36,650 nucleotides of DNA from Thiotrichaceae bacterium (GTDB taxonomy: Bacteria > Pseudomonadota > Gammaproteobacteria > Thiotrichales > Thiotrichaceae): positions 1 through 36,650 of the forward strand of contig WFWY01000076.1 in assembly GCA_015490895.1 (NCBI GenBank), read 5' to 3'. Positions 6,687 through 16,090 of this stretch are shown one piece after another (position 1 is the stretch's first letter; every line of letters starts with the position of its first letter). The translations under genes were made by a program, and so were the position numbers. Under the pieces are notes generated by a model. It did not search any database and was not told where the DNA came from. It saw nothing but the letters and a program-made list of their open reading frames with translations.

Positions 6687-8870
6687 ATGGCATTACGTTT
6701 TTTCAATACCTTATCCTTGCTGTTGCTCATCCTTGTGATGAGCCAGAGCGCTGTTGCACAATTTAGCGAAAACCCTAGATTAGGTATTAATGTGGGTGAC
6801 CTGGGAAAGCTTTCCACCTCCATCCCCTTTGTCGATATTTTCAAACTATCAAAAGGCTGGTACACCTCCTGTGAATTTGACTGGGGTTCTGGCCAGCCCA
6901 TTGACCCTGACTGTACTCGCAAAACCTCCCTCAATACCCGTGAACAGCATTTGCTCCACCTGGACGCAAACGGCTGGGTTAAAAACCTGCCCTTACCACA
7001 GGATCAACCGGTTTTTACCAGTGTCACCAGTATCTGGAAGCTCTCCAGGCACTTCCCTACTGGTCGCTATGTCGTACAGTATGATGGTGAAGGGAGTCTG
7101 AAGATTACGGGTGACTTGCGTATTGCCTTGCAACGCCCCGGTCATATCGAATTTGACCTGCTCTCTCCCAAACGCAATCTGAAGTTACAAATTACCCGCA
7201 CCGATCCCGGCCGTAATGGGAACTATATTCGCAATATCCGTATCGTTCCCAAAAAGTATGAACATGACCGCCGGGTATTTAACCCGGACTATCTCGCCAG
7301 AATCCGCCCCATGCACAGCATCCGCTTTATGCCCTGGACCAACACCCGTTCCAATGAAGCGATTGAATGGAACGAACGAACCCGCATCAGTGCTGCACAT
7401 TACACGGGTGACAAGGGTGTGCCGGCAGAACGTATGGTGGATATGGCAAATGCCATTAACGCCACGCCCTGGTTAAGTATCCCTTATAAAGCCAGTGATG
7501 ATTATATGCGCCAGTACGCCAGAATGGTCAAACAGCGTTTACGCAAAGACCAGAAAGTTTATGTGGAGTATTCCAATGAAGTCTGGAATGTTATCTTCCC
7601 ATCCGCCACCTATGCTGCCCGCAAGGCGGACAAACTCTGGCATTTTCCCTATAAAGAGGTCAAGGGTATCAAGCGACGCTTCCTGCTGGCAGCCAACTGG
7701 TATGCCAAACGTAGTGTTGAAATGTGCCAGATATGGAAACAGGAGTTTGGTACACAACGCCATCGCGTAAACTGTGTCGCGGGCACGCTGTTTTCGGTAC
7801 CCTGGCTGGGCAAGGAAATCCTCGACTGCCCACTCTGGAAAGAGGCCAACGGCTGTGGTCGGCATATAGATGCCTTTGGTGTTGGCCCTTATTTCGGTGA
7901 TTATATTGCAAGAAAAGAAAACCGGGATACCGTTAAAAGCTGGCTACACGATGCTGACGGAGGCCTGACCCGTTTATTTACCGAAATCATGGAAGGGGGG
8001 CAGATAAAAAATGGCCCCAAAGGAGGAGCCATGCAACTGTTACAGGAACAGATGCTCGCCAATAAGAAAAATGCGGACAGGTACCGTCTACCCATGGTTG
8101 CCTATGAGGCCGGACAACACCTGATCCGCTTCGACCCCCCACATACGGTAAAAGAACCGGAAGTACTTAACCTGTTTATGCGTGCCCAGAAAGACCCACG
8201 CATGAAAGCCGCTTATGACAAGTACCTGCATACCTGGGCCAGTAACGGAGGCGATCTCATGTTGCATTTTTATGGTATCGGTGAGCCGGAACCCAAAAAC
8301 TTCTTTGGCATGCTCGACTACCTGCATCAGCCCAGCACACCCAAATATGCTGCACTGCTAGATTATCTAAACAGTGATATCACATATGCCACAGCAAGGC
8401 CAAAGCCCTATACTCCAACACCTGTCACTGTACAGCCACCCGTCGCCGCAGCGACTCCTCCTTCCACAACCACTCCAGTTATCCCCCAGACACACGCACG
8501 GGGTACAATCGCCCCATCTACCCTGGAGGACAAAATTAGTGGAAAAGGTGTAACGGGCTGGGCTATATGGGGAAATACAGCAAAATCTCCACTGTTAACC
8601 CTGCAACCGGGTAAAGCTCACAACCTGTCTATTCGCTGGCGTTTTGAAAATGCCCGACAAGTACAAAACCCCTACTTTCGCATCTATGCCATCGACCATA
8701 AAGGCGGACGCAAAATACTCTATGCCCAGTCCGCAGAAGAAATCTCTTATTTCAATGATATGGAACAGCTCTATGAGGAAGACATCAACCGCTATGTGGG
8801 TCCACCCATACAGTTATTATTTGATGCAAGCCCAGGACTGGAAATAGTTGTTGAGAAGGTGAGCTATTAA
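6687..8870 (+). CDS. Exported clan GH-A-like glycoside hydrolase-type protein
   Basis: The 727-residue protein starts with a Sec signal peptide (hydrophobic LSLLLLILVMSQS, likely cleavage after AVA at about 24). Residues of about 30-190 form an N-terminal beta-rich region. A probable TIM barrel (about 200-560) contains YVEYSNEVWN, in which N297-E298 looks like the Asn-Glu acid/base pair of clan GH-A glycosidases. MVAYEAGQ supplies E474 as the candidate nucleophile. A Pro/Thr-rich linker (about 570-605) leads to a C-terminal beta-sandwich-like region of roughly 110 residues that I cannot assign. ATG 6687 follows GAGAGGCGAC, a good ribosome site. It is a distant paralogue of the convergent gene ending at 8931, sharing the order of motifs. 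The substrate is unknown; the D-arabinose-donor genes upstream make a surface glycan a reasonable guess. Confidence 0.72.
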   Translation: MALRFFNTLSLLLLILVMSQSAVAQFSENPRLGINVGDLGKLSTSIPFVDIFKLSKGWYTSCEFDWGSGQPIDPDCTRKTSLNTREQHLLHLDANGWVKNLPLPQDQPVFTSVTSIWKLSRHFPTGRYVVQYDGEGSLKITGDLRIALQRPGHIEFDLLSPKRNLKLQITRTDPGRNGNYIRNIRIVPKKYEHDRRVFNPDYLARIRPMHSIRFMPWTNTRSNEAIEWNERTRISAAHYTGDKGVPAERMVDMANAINATPWLSIPYKASDDYMRQYARMVKQRLRKDQKVYVEYSNEVWNVIFPSATYAARKADKLWHFPYKEVKGIKRRFLLAANWYAKRSVEMCQIWKQEFGTQRHRVNCVAGTLFSVPWLGKEILDCPLWKEANGCGRHIDAFGVGPYFGDYIARKENRDTVKSWLHDADGGLTRLFTEIMEGGQIKNGPKGGAMQLLQEQMLANKKNADRYRLPMVAYEAGQHLIRFDPPHTVKEPEVLNLFMRAQKDPRMKAAYDKYLHTWASNGGDLMLHFYGIGEPEPKNFFGMLDYLHQPSTPKYAALLDYLNSDITYATARPKPYTPTPVTVQPPVAAATPPSTTTPVIPQTHARGTIAPSTLEDKISGKGVTGWAIWGNTAKSPLLTLQPGKAHNLSIRWRFENARQVQNPYFRIYAIDHKGGRKILYAQSAEEISYFNDMEQLYEEDINRYVGPPIQLLFDASPGLEIVVEKVSY

Positions 8871-8930
8871 ATCAGGAACCATTTCCTCGAAACTAAGAGA
8901 TAGAATTCACCCCATGTACAGCACGACCCG

Positions 8931-11351
8931 TTACCGGCCACTCATCAGAATCATCCCGAAATCTTTCGGCACAGGTTGAGAATTACGTGTATTCCAGCCA
9001 ATACGTGCATCCCTGTCACCACCATCATCATCGTCATTCACAATGACATCCATACCCAGTTTATTGCCCACTTTAGGCGTTATCCCCAACTGGCTCCAGG
9101 CAATACTGACTCGCATCTCATAGCCATCGTATTTTTCTTCCCAGGCCACGGGAGCATCCAGCAGGATTTCATCTGCATTGCCTGCTCCAAAGATCACGCC
9201 TGCTTTGCCCCTGACAAAAATCAGGTGGAAATCATTCTGCTGATCAAACATGGCACTACGTCCGTTATCACCATCTATAAAGAATTCAATGGAGTCATCC
9301 TGTGCAGGATCACTGGAATCTACCTGTGCCTCCTTGTCATACACTTTGACAATCAGATACAGACGCTCTTTGTCCCATTTGACTTGCCATTTACCGGAGA
9401 TATCACGTTTATCCCAGGTGTTGCCTTCCAGCAATATGTTCAGGGCTCTCGGGTTTTCCAGACGGAAAAAATTCTCCACATCACCCGTCGCTGGACGAAT
9501 GACAATACGGGGCTTGTCAGGATCTAGACCAGGCTGATATTTAACCAGGGTTGAGGCGTCAGGCTTAGCCTGATTTTTACGCCTTTTCCAGTCCCACCAG
9601 GGCGGGTTTGCCTCACTAAATGCAGTAGATGCCTGTAGTTTTGGAGCAGCTGACGGCTTTTGCCGAATATGCTCCTTGAGTCCCCAGCAACCATCCCAGT
9701 TACAGACTCTCGGCGCACTGAAGGCAACAAACACATCAGCCCCCAGGTCGCGCCACTGCTGATAAAGACTTGTGTACAAGTCCCCCATACGCTCATCCCG
9801 GTTGGCTGCAAAAAAAAGTGGGTTGGGATGCTGCAAATAATTTTTGGCGGCCCAGTCAACCAGCCCCTGCCCGCCTTCGTAGGCGATCAGGCTTACCCCG
9901 AAGTCTCGCGCCAGTTTAGCCTGCTTTTTGATCTCTTTGATAACCTGTGGCAAGGAGCGGTATGAGCCTTCATCGGTTAGCAAATGAAAGATATCATCGA
10001 CCGTTTCAGCAGCCCTGAAGCCGCGTATATTACCCCCGACATAGGGGGCTATCGCCAGTGCGTCAACCTGTTTATAGGTGCCGTTATACGAAAGAATGAT
10101 CCCGCTGATATCCGGGCGTGTATCCCAGCCACCGATGACACGCACAAAACGCTCCTGCCCACCGTATACTGCTTCCCATATTTTGAAAAACTCCACGGAG
10201 CGTTTGGCATAGTACTTGTAGCCTGCCATTAACGCATCCTGATCCAGTTTTTCTGCAATGCCCATTTTTTGCATGTATTCGTTATGTATAAAGTTGGCAT
10301 TCCAGGCCTCATTCGTATATTCGATATAAGGGGTCAGTCCCGGGGACAGGTGCTCATGTACATATTCGGCAAACTTTCGCATATAGTCATCATCGGCAGC
10401 ATGAGGGACATTCAACCAGGGATTAGCCCGCAGCCGGTTCGCCAGTTCAATCTGAATCTCCAGAGGCGCACCACGTTCTCCATAAACTCCGCCCCAGGTT
10501 GCCTCCTGCATCTGTGGACGCTGATCCCAACGTGCATGAGGGTTGCGCGTCACCCCGGACATAGGCATAAAACGAATAACGCCAAAGTTTTTCATAAAGT
10601 CCAGATAGTCCGGGTTGAAAATAATGGTGGCATAATACGTTCTAAAGTCCAGATACCGGGTATTCTTGCACGCACTGGCATCACTGACCTGATGGAAGGG
10701 ATCATGCTGACAAATCCCCCCCGGCATCAGTATCCGAATATTTCGCACCGGATCATTCGGGTCAGATTCCGTGATCTGCAAAGCGGCTGTCATAAACCCG
10801 TCAGCACGCGCCGTGAAACGGATGCTGTCCTCACCCGGCTGACGCGAGATCACTGTGACGTTGTGCAAATATTCAATCCGCCCCTTGCCCTCATAACGCA
10901 CGCTGTACTCTCCTTCCGGCAAGGCGGCCAGGGGAATATTTCTGAGAAAGAAAGCACCTGCCCTGCCACCATTCAGACGAACCGGCCAGCCCTGTTCATC
11001 ATATTGCACATTCGCCGAGGTTAGACATGGCTGATCCTGTGGACGACAACGGATATTCTCGTTAAAAGGAGTTGCAGCACGAAACAGATCCACAAAAGGC
11101 AAACTGGCATCCTGCTCATACACTTCATTGGTATTTATTCCCAGGGGTGATTGATATTCCCGCTGCGCCGGGTATATCACCTCGGCGGGTGCGCTTTCTG
11201 TCTGTGTCGCAGAACCCACAGCTGATGGCAACTGCTGTGTTTCGACTGGCTGACTACCGCGTATACTTTTCACCATATATATCGCGACAGGTGTCATCAA
11301 CATGACAATGAAAAGTACTGTAAGAAAAACCAGAATAGAGCGGATTTTCAT
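8931..11351 (-). CDS. Exported clan GH-A-like protein with C-terminal CBM9-like domain
   Basis: This 806-residue protein has an N-terminal hydrophobic segment (about 5-27) acting as signal peptide or membrane anchor, followed by a low-complexity stretch to about residue 65. The N-terminal beta region and barrel parallel the neighbouring 727-residue protein: both share phrases such as LPFVDLFR/IPFVDIFK and FNPDYL, a PWLxxPxxAxDDYMR segment, and a YAKRSVE helix. IEYTNEAWN gives candidate acid/base E348 and LIAYEGGQ gives candidate nucleophile E492. Residues of about 615-806 look like a CBM9/DOMON-type sugar-binding domain (DDSIEFFIDGDNG, WSQLGI). The gene converges on its paralogue with only 60 bp between stops. 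An AGGTGG ribosome site lies about 10 bp before the ATG. A glycan-active role is inferred from these motifs, with the substrate unknown. Confidence 0.75.
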   Translation of the reverse strand: MKIRSILVFLTVLFIVMLMTPVAIYMVKSIRGSQPVETQQLPSAVGSATQTESAPAEVIYPAQREYQSPLGINTNEVYEQDASLPFVDLFRAATPFNENIRCRPQDQPCLTSANVQYDEQGWPVRLNGGRAGAFFLRNIPLAALPEGEYSVRYEGKGRIEYLHNVTVISRQPGEDSIRFTARADGFMTAALQITESDPNDPVRNIRILMPGGICQHDPFHQVSDASACKNTRYLDFRTYYATIIFNPDYLDFMKNFGVIRFMPMSGVTRNPHARWDQRPQMQEATWGGVYGERGAPLEIQIELANRLRANPWLNVPHAADDDYMRKFAEYVHEHLSPGLTPYIEYTNEAWNANFIHNEYMQKMGIAEKLDQDALMAGYKYYAKRSVEFFKIWEAVYGGQERFVRVIGGWDTRPDISGIILSYNGTYKQVDALAIAPYVGGNIRGFRAAETVDDIFHLLTDEGSYRSLPQVIKEIKKQAKLARDFGVSLIAYEGGQGLVDWAAKNYLQHPNPLFFAANRDERMGDLYTSLYQQWRDLGADVFVAFSAPRVCNWDGCWGLKEHIRQKPSAAPKLQASTAFSEANPPWWDWKRRKNQAKPDASTLVKYQPGLDPDKPRIVIRPATGDVENFFRLENPRALNILLEGNTWDKRDISGKWQVKWDKERLYLIVKVYDKEAQVDSSDPAQDDSIEFFIDGDNGRSAMFDQQNDFHLIFVRGKAGVIFGAGNADEILLDAPVAWEEKYDGYEMRVSIAWSQLGITPKVGNKLGMDVIVNDDDDGGDRDARIGWNTRNSQPVPKDFGMILMSGR

Positions 11352-11393
11352 GCTTTTTTTACCACCTTTCGACTATCGATCCAGCCCCGCAAA

Positions 11394-11410
11394 GGGCTTA
11401 TAAAAAGCCC
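11394..11410. other. Hairpin in the leader of the CBM9-containing gene
   Basis: GGGCTT and AAGCCC form a 6-bp stem around ATAAA, about 43 bp upstream of the minus-strand start codon. An overlapping alternative uses AGCCCC just beside it. It may be a leader structure; the missing T-run argues against a terminator. Confidence 0.3.
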
Positions 11411-11477
11411 CGTATCATACATGAAAAGTACAGCCGGTTCCGCTATTTAGTCCACTCAGGAACGTGCATGAAATAAG

Positions 11478-11536
11478 AGGCACGAAACCCAGCAGGGTAT
11501 GGTTTGTTGGGGTTCCTTCGTCACCGCCAACCTACA
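11478..11536. repeat. REP-like palindromic repeat
   Basis: TGTTGGGGTTCC at 11505 and GCCAACCTACA ending at 11536 form an imperfect hairpin. The adjacent CGAAACCCAGCA at about 11483 is complementary to GGGGTTC further on. The GTTGGG/CCAACCTAC pattern resembles widespread bacterial intergenic palindromes. It lies between the divergent CBM9-protein gene and priA. Confidence 0.4.
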
Positions 11537-11553
11537 AATTAGCCCTATACATA

Positions 11554-11676
11554 TAGAGATATGTCCGAGAATAGGTATCTAAAAGTCAGATATAGCATAT
11601 ATAGTATTTTTATAGATAATAACACACTATATATTGCTTGATGGTTGCATTTTCGAGTTCTCGAACAAGCTCCTGG
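11554..11676 (-). repeat. R-family MITE-like element, copy 3
   Basis: Read on the minus strand, this ~123-bp stretch begins CCAGGAGCTTGTTCGAGAA, continues through CAATATATAGTGTG and ends near CTCGGACATATCTC. The order and much of the sequence match the copies at 15286-15411 and 19134-19260, including the imperfect terminal inverted repeats. It carries no coding sequence and lies 61 bp upstream of priA. Its left end is more diverged than in the other copies. Confidence 0.65.
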
Positions 11677-11737
11677 TACAGTATCCGGCACCTGCCAGCA
11701 GGTACACCTCCTGTATACCCCGTGTTAAGCTTGCCCT

Positions 11738-13936
11738 ATGTCAAAACCGTTGCCTATTCTACGCGTTGCTGTTCCGCGCCCCCTGTATCAATATCTGGAC
11801 TATTTGCCTTTATCCAGCGACAACTTGCCTCAGCCTGGTACTCGGGTACGAGTGCCTTTTGGCCCCTCGGAGGTGACGGGAGTCGTGGTTGATCACGCCG
11901 GTGAATCCGCGTTTGAATCACTCAAGAGCATTATTCGTGTGCTGGATCCCGAGCCCTTGCTGGATCAGCACACTCTCAAGCTGCTGCGGTGGGCAAGCCA
12001 ATACTATCACCATCCGGCAGGAGAAGTGATTGCCCATGCCCTGCCTCTGGCTTTACGGGGGCAGCGCCAGATCCCTGCAACAGCCATCTGGACATGTTGC
12101 CACAGTATTGATGAAAAGGATCTGCAAAAGCTACAACGTGCTCCCAAACAACAGGCGGTTTTTGATACCATCCAGCGGCATCCAGAAGGGCTGAATCAGG
12201 TACTACTGCAAACCCGCTTTGGTCCAGGTGTGAATAATCTGCTACGTGCATTAGCCCGTAAAAAGCTGATTGAGAGCCTACAGTTCGAATTCTATTTCCC
12301 GCTACCAGAGCCTCCTGCCGCCCCGACAAGGAACCCTGTCCGGCTGAGCACGGAACAACAAAACTGTGTCCGGCAGATTCAGGCAGCCAAACCTTACTTG
12401 CTACATGGCGTTACCGGCAGTGGCAAAACTGAAGTGTATCTGCATGCGATGGAACCACTCCTTACAGCCGGCAAACAGGTATTGATACTGGTACCGGAAA
12501 TTGGCCTGACACCACAATTATTGAGCCGTTTTCAACACCACTTTCCAACGTATACTATTGCAGTCATGCATTCCGGCCTGGCTGACGGCGAGCGCATGAA
12601 AGCCTGGTTAGGCGCACAAACAGGGCAAGTTGATATATTGATTGGCACTCGCTCGGCCATCTTTGCACCCATGCCAAGGCTTGGCATGATCCTGATTGAT
12701 GAAGAACATGACAGTTCCTTTAAGCAACAGGAAGGTTTTCGTTATCACGCCAGGGATCTGGCCGTCAAACGGGCACATGATTTAAAGATACCTGTCATCC
12801 TGGGCAGTGCCACTCCTGCACTGGAAACGCTACACAATGCTATGCAGGAACGCTACCAGTATCTCAGCCTGAAGCAGCGCCCCGGCACTGTCATGCAGCC
12901 AACCGTGCTGGTACAGGATATCCGGGGGTTGCCACTGGAGTCCGGTGTCTGCCCTCCCCTGCTTGGCCAGATTCGTGAACATACCGAGGCGGGCAACCAG
13001 GTGATGCTGTTTCTAAACAGACGCGGTTTTGCGCCTGCGCTTATGTGTCCTGCCTGTGGCTGGCATGCTGTTTGTAACCGTTGTGATGCCAATATGACTT
13101 ATCATGCTCATTCGCTAAAGTTGATCTGCCATCGCTGCGACTTTGAACGTGCTGTTGATAATCACTGTCCTCAATGTGGTAATACGCATATCACTACCCG
13201 TGGACAGGGTACCGAGCGCATTGAACAAAAACTGCAAACCCATTTTCCTGACGGTCGTATTATCCGTATAGATCGTGATACCACGCGCCGCAGAGGTGAA
13301 CTCCAGCGAAAACTGGCATTAATTCATGACGGTCAGGCCGCCATCCTGATCGGTACCCAGATGTTAGCCAAAGGTCATGACTTTCCCAACCTTACACTGG
13401 TGGGTATCCTGGATGTAGACCAGTCCCTGTTCAGTACGGATTTTCGTGCCTGGGAGCGCCTGGCACAAGTCGTTATTCAGGTAGCCGGGCGTGCTGGGCG
13501 TGCTGATAAAAAGGGTACTGTTGTACTACAAACCACACAGCCGGATCATCCGTTTTTCCAGATATTGCTATCTGAAGGCTATCTCGCCATCGCCAGACAA
13601 TCTCTCAGTGAACGTCAGAACTGGCACTTTCCTCCCTTTGCCTATCAGGCTCTGATTCGGGCGAATGCCAACAAACAACAACATGCCCTACAGTTTCTGC
13701 AACAAATAAAGACTTTGCTCGAACCTTATCAAGCGGCAGATTTCACCCTGCTGGGCCCAGCGCCTTCACCGATTGAAAAACGTGCCAACCGCTATCGCGG
13801 GCAGTTATTAATTACCAGCCTTCAGCGCCAGCGTTTGCATCAGGCACTGGACTCCCTGAGTCAGAGCAATAAAAAACTGCGGAAGACGGGTGGTGTGCGC
13901 TGGTCTATCGATGTAGATCCTATTGATTATTCATAA
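11738..13936 (+). CDS. priA: Primosomal replication restart helicase PriA
   Basis: PriA recognises abandoned replication forks and reloads DnaB, unwinding DNA 3' to 5' at the expense of ATP. The protein is 732 residues, the same length as in E. coli. The N-terminal DNA-binding domain occupies about 1-200. The helicase core shows Walker A GVTGSGKT (224-231), DEEHD as motif II (321-325) and an AGRAGR-containing motif VI. Between the helicase lobes is the zinc region with CPACGWHAVCNRC, CHRC and CPQC, giving the paired cysteines expected for two zinc ions. No strong ribosome site precedes ATG 11738, but the reading frame matches the family start. The gene stands alone, between the R-family element upstream and a 400-bp intergenic space downstream. 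Confidence 0.97.
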   Translation: MSKPLPILRVAVPRPLYQYLDYLPLSSDNLPQPGTRVRVPFGPSEVTGVVVDHAGESAFESLKSIIRVLDPEPLLDQHTLKLLRWASQYYHHPAGEVIAHALPLALRGQRQIPATAIWTCCHSIDEKDLQKLQRAPKQQAVFDTIQRHPEGLNQVLLQTRFGPGVNNLLRALARKKLIESLQFEFYFPLPEPPAAPTRNPVRLSTEQQNCVRQIQAAKPYLLHGVTGSGKTEVYLHAMEPLLTAGKQVLILVPEIGLTPQLLSRFQHHFPTYTIAVMHSGLADGERMKAWLGAQTGQVDILIGTRSAIFAPMPRLGMILIDEEHDSSFKQQEGFRYHARDLAVKRAHDLKIPVILGSATPALETLHNAMQERYQYLSLKQRPGTVMQPTVLVQDIRGLPLESGVCPPLLGQIREHTEAGNQVMLFLNRRGFAPALMCPACGWHAVCNRCDANMTYHAHSLKLICHRCDFERAVDNHCPQCGNTHITTRGQGTERIEQKLQTHFPDGRIIRIDRDTTRRRGELQRKLALIHDGQAAILIGTQMLAKGHDFPNLTLVGILDVDQSLFSTDFRAWERLAQVVIQVAGRAGRADKKGTVVLQTTQPDHPFFQILLSEGYLAIARQSLSERQNWHFPPFAYQALIRANANKQQHALQFLQQIKTLLEPYQAADFTLLGPAPSPIEKRANRYRGQLLITSLQRQRLHQALDSLSQSNKKLRKTGGVRWSIDVDPIDYS

Positions 13937-14007
13937 CTTTCTATTTTTCCACCCGGTCAGGATGATACACAAAAACACCGCTAGGCCTCTCCAAATGACA
14001 AATCAAC

Positions 14008-14032
14008 AAGCACTGTGTTCTGCTTTCTTTTT
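14008..14032 (+). terminator. Weak candidate terminator after priA
   Basis: AAGCA and TGCTT form a 5-bp stem with an 8-base loop, followed by a T-rich run (TTTCTTTTT), about 70 bp past the priA stop. The stem is short, so the call is tentative. Confidence 0.3.
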
Positions 14033-14148
14033 GCTCATCAGGTTTTTGTACCCGGAACGCTAAATATAAGTATCAGAAATCAGCTCATATTATTAAAAAC
14101 TATACTATCCTTTGGGTGCAAAAGGATGAAAGTATCGGCATCTATTGC

Positions 14149-14235
14149 GCGAATATCCCCGTTGAAATAAGTATGCCTACGTAATCTCTGCTTAGGATGC
14201 TCGTAGGGCTTGCAGTCGCTTTATTCTTCCGGGAT
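14149..14235. repeat. Partial S-family element
   Basis: GCGAATA at 14149 and AGGATGCTC at 14194 are spaced almost as in the intact S element (38 versus 36 bases between them). The following segment, through TTGCAGTCGCTT and TTCTTCCGG, aligns with TTGCAGTAGCTT and CTTTTCGG there. The left terminal repeat is not recognisable. The rest of the 13937-14372 gap shows nothing else I can support beyond a small CAGGG-TAT-CCCTG hairpin at 14308-14320. Confidence 0.5.
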
Positions 14236-14372
14236 AGCCGCCATAGCAATAGTTGCATGCTTGTCGTTTTTCAACCCCCCGTTCGATAGTACTGGATTGG
14301 CTAAACTCAGGGTATCCCTGTACTTGATCCACTGACGAAATGGGAATTTTCTATAAGGATATAGTTTCGATT

Positions 14373-15290
14373 ATGCGTATTGCCATTCTCTCCCGAAATA
14401 AAAAGCTGTATTCCACTCGGCGTCTGATTGAAGCTGCCAAAGAGCATGGTCACGACCCTATCGTTGTTGATTTTCTTCGTTGCTATATGAACATTACTTC
14501 TCACCACCCTACTATTCATTATCATGGCAAAGAACTGCAGGGTATTAACGCCATTATTCCCCGTATAGGTGCATCGGTCTCTTTTTACGGTGCAGCAGTC
14601 GTGCGCCAGTTCGAAATGATGGGAGTCTACTCACTGAACAAATCAGTCGGGATTACCCGCTCACGTGACAAGCTGCACTCCCTGCAAATGTTATCCAGCA
14701 AGGGTATTGGCCTGCCTGTTACCGGCTTTGCCAATAAACCGGGAGATATTGAGGATCTCACAAAAATGGTGGGCGGCGCACCACTGGTAGTAAAGTTTAT
14801 CGAGGGAACCCAGGGAATTGGCGTGGTACTCACCGAAACAGATCAGGCAGCAGATAGTGTCATTCAAGCATTTATGGGACTTAGAGCCAATATTCTGGTG
14901 CAAGAGTATATAGAAGAAGCCAAGGGTGCTGACATACGCTGCTTTGTTATTGGCAATCGCGTCGTAGCAGCCATGAAACGCCAGGCACGAGAAGGAGAGT
15001 TTCGATCTAATATCCATCGCGGAGGCAAAGCCGAACTTGTCAGGATTACCCCGGAAGAGCGTTCTACGGCCGTGCGCTCTGCAAAAATCATGGGTCTCAG
15101 TATCGCGGGTGTAGATATCTTGCGCTCAAATCATGGCCCGGTTGTTATTGAGGTTAATTCAACGCCAGGGCTGGAGGGTATTGAGAGCGCATCCGGAAAA
15201 AATATCGCCGGCATGATTATCGACTATATTGAGAAAAGTATGAAACGAAAAAAGCCTCGGACAGGAAAACCTCCAGCAAAAAAAGCCTAG
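14373..15290 (+). CDS. rimK: Ribosomal protein S6 glutamate ligase RimK (ATP-grasp)
   Basis: RimK adds glutamate residues to the C-terminus of ribosomal protein S6 and can make poly-glutamate. From ATG 14373 the protein is 305 residues, and its start [18 protein letters not shown] parallels the E. coli protein, so I reject the in-frame ATG at 14340. Family signatures run through the protein: [24 protein letters not shown], the ATP-grasp segment [44 protein letters not shown] and [19 protein letters not shown] at 14355 is the likely ribosome site, although its spacing to the ATG is long. The C-terminus is basic ([15 protein letters not shown]) and unlike E. coli. The TAG stop coincides with the outer end of an R-family element. 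Confidence 0.95.
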   Translation: MRIAILSRNKKLYSTRRLIEAAKEHGHDPIVVDFLRCYMNITSHHPTIHYHGKELQGINAIIPRIGASVSFYGAAVVRQFEMMGVYSLNKSVGITRSRDKLHSLQMLSSKGIGLPVTGFANKPGDIEDLTKMVGGAPLVVKFIEGTQGIGVVLTETDQAADSVIQAFMGLRANILVQEYIEEAKGADIRCFVIGNRVVAAMKRQAREGEFRSNIHRGGKAELVRITPEERSTAVRSAKIMGLSIAGVDILRSNHGPVVIEVNSTPGLEGIESASGKNIAGMIIDYIEKSMKRKKPRTGKPPAKKA

Positions 15291-15411
15291 GAGGCTGTTC
15301 GAAAACTCGAAAATTTAGAACTTATATCAATATATAGCCCTTTTTTAATACATAGACACACTATATATCGTGGTGATATTTTAGAAGTGCTAGCTCTCGG
15401 ACAAGCTCCGG
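15286..15411 (+). repeat. R-family MITE-like element, copy 1
   Basis: This element of about 126 bp begins CCTAGGAGGCTGTTCG and ends CTCGGACAAGCTCCGG, giving imperfect terminal inverted repeats of about 20 bp. Internally it contains CAATATATAG, TTAATACATAGA and CACTATATATCG, which recur in the same order in the copies at 19134-19260 (inverted) and 11554-11676. The first bases overlap the rimK stop codon. No clear target duplication flanks it, and it carries no transposase, so any mobility depended on an element elsewhere. Confidence 0.75.
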
Positions 15412-15455
15412 GGCTGGATGGCAAACCGCTTAATCAGAATCGTCAGCTGGTTGTA

Positions 15456-15497
15456 TTTGAATTTGAATTTGAATTTGAATTTGAATTTGAATTTGAA
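15456..15497. repeat. Hexanucleotide microsatellite TTTGAA x7
   Basis: Seven perfect tandem copies of TTTGAA occupy 42 bp in the space between the convergent rimK and rpsI genes, about 45 bp past the R element. A multiple-of-three unit in an open frame would encode alternating Phe-Glu, but the surrounding frame has no family match, so I regard it as noncoding. Such a tract is prone to slippage and copy-number change. Confidence 0.9.
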
Positions 15498-15591
15498 AAA
15501 GATAATTTGCCCTTTCTATTAAGAAGTTTAAAGAGGATATTCTCACACACTGGCAAGCGCATAATTGAAATTTTCCAGAAAAGACACGCAC

Positions 15592-15627
15592 AAAAAAACA
15601 GACACCTGTAACGGGTGTCTGTTTTTT
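15592..15627 (-). terminator. Intrinsic terminator of rplM-rpsI (bidirectional form)
   Basis: CAGACACC and GGTGTCTG form an 8-bp stem around a 7-base loop, extended by flanking A and T runs (seven A, six T) to about 14 pairs. On the minus strand it ends in a U-run about 60 bp after the rpsI stop. The symmetrical A/T tracts mean it could also stop plus-strand transcription coming from rimK. Confidence 0.85.
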
Positions 15628-15686
15628 ATGTATGCTTGCAGCAGCGTCCAGGTCTCTGCCGGATAGCAGAGACTGATCCATTATTA

Positions 15687-16079
15687 TTAACGTTTCGAGA
15701 ACTGGGTTGCGCGACGTGCTTTGTGCAGTCCAACCTTTTTACGTTCCACTTTACGTGCATCACGTGTCAACAGACCTTCTTTTTTCAAATCACCACGTAA
15801 TGATTCATCATACTTCAGCAGTGCTCTGGCAATACCAAGACGAATCGCCCCTGCCTGACCACTGTCACCACCGCCTTTAACAGTAGCCACTATATCAAAT
15901 TTGTCATTATTATCAGTGACATCTAGTGGCTGACGCAGGATCATATGAGCAGTTTCACGCCCAAAATATTCTTCCAGTGTCTTTTTATTAATCGTGATAT
16001 TACCGCTACCCGGTTTCATGAAAACACGTGCTGTAGAAGATTTACGACGACCTGTTCCGTAGTATTGTGTGTCTGCCAT
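15687..16079 (-). CDS. rpsI: 30S ribosomal protein S9
   Basis: S9 is a small-subunit protein of the 30S head whose extended C-terminal tail reaches the P-site tRNA. The 130-residue product matches the family end to end: [16 protein letters not shown] at the start, [14 protein letters not shown] in the middle, [16 protein letters not shown], and the invariant basic C-terminus ending FSKR. Length equals that of E. coli S9. It follows rplM with an 11-bp gap and is closed by the terminator at 15592-15627, so the two form a two-gene operon. Confidence 0.98.
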   Translation of the reverse strand: MADTQYYGTGRRKSSTARVFMKPGSGNITINKKTLEEYFGRETAHMILRQPLDVTDNNDKFDIVATVKGGGDSGQAGAIRLGIARALLKYDESLRGDLKKEGLLTRDARKVERKKVGLHKARRATQFSKR

Positions 16080-16090
16080 TCTGATTTACC

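Noticed and set aside
10269-11024. Plus-strand open frame of 251 codons inside the CBM9-protein gene
   Set aside because: Antisense to a gene with clear domains; composition (His/Arg/Ile-rich) is typical of a shadow frame.
15387-15611. Open frame encoding a (Phe-Glu)n repeat
   Set aside because: The Phe-Glu run is simply the translated TTTGAA microsatellite; flanking residues match no family and the frame runs into the rpsI terminator.
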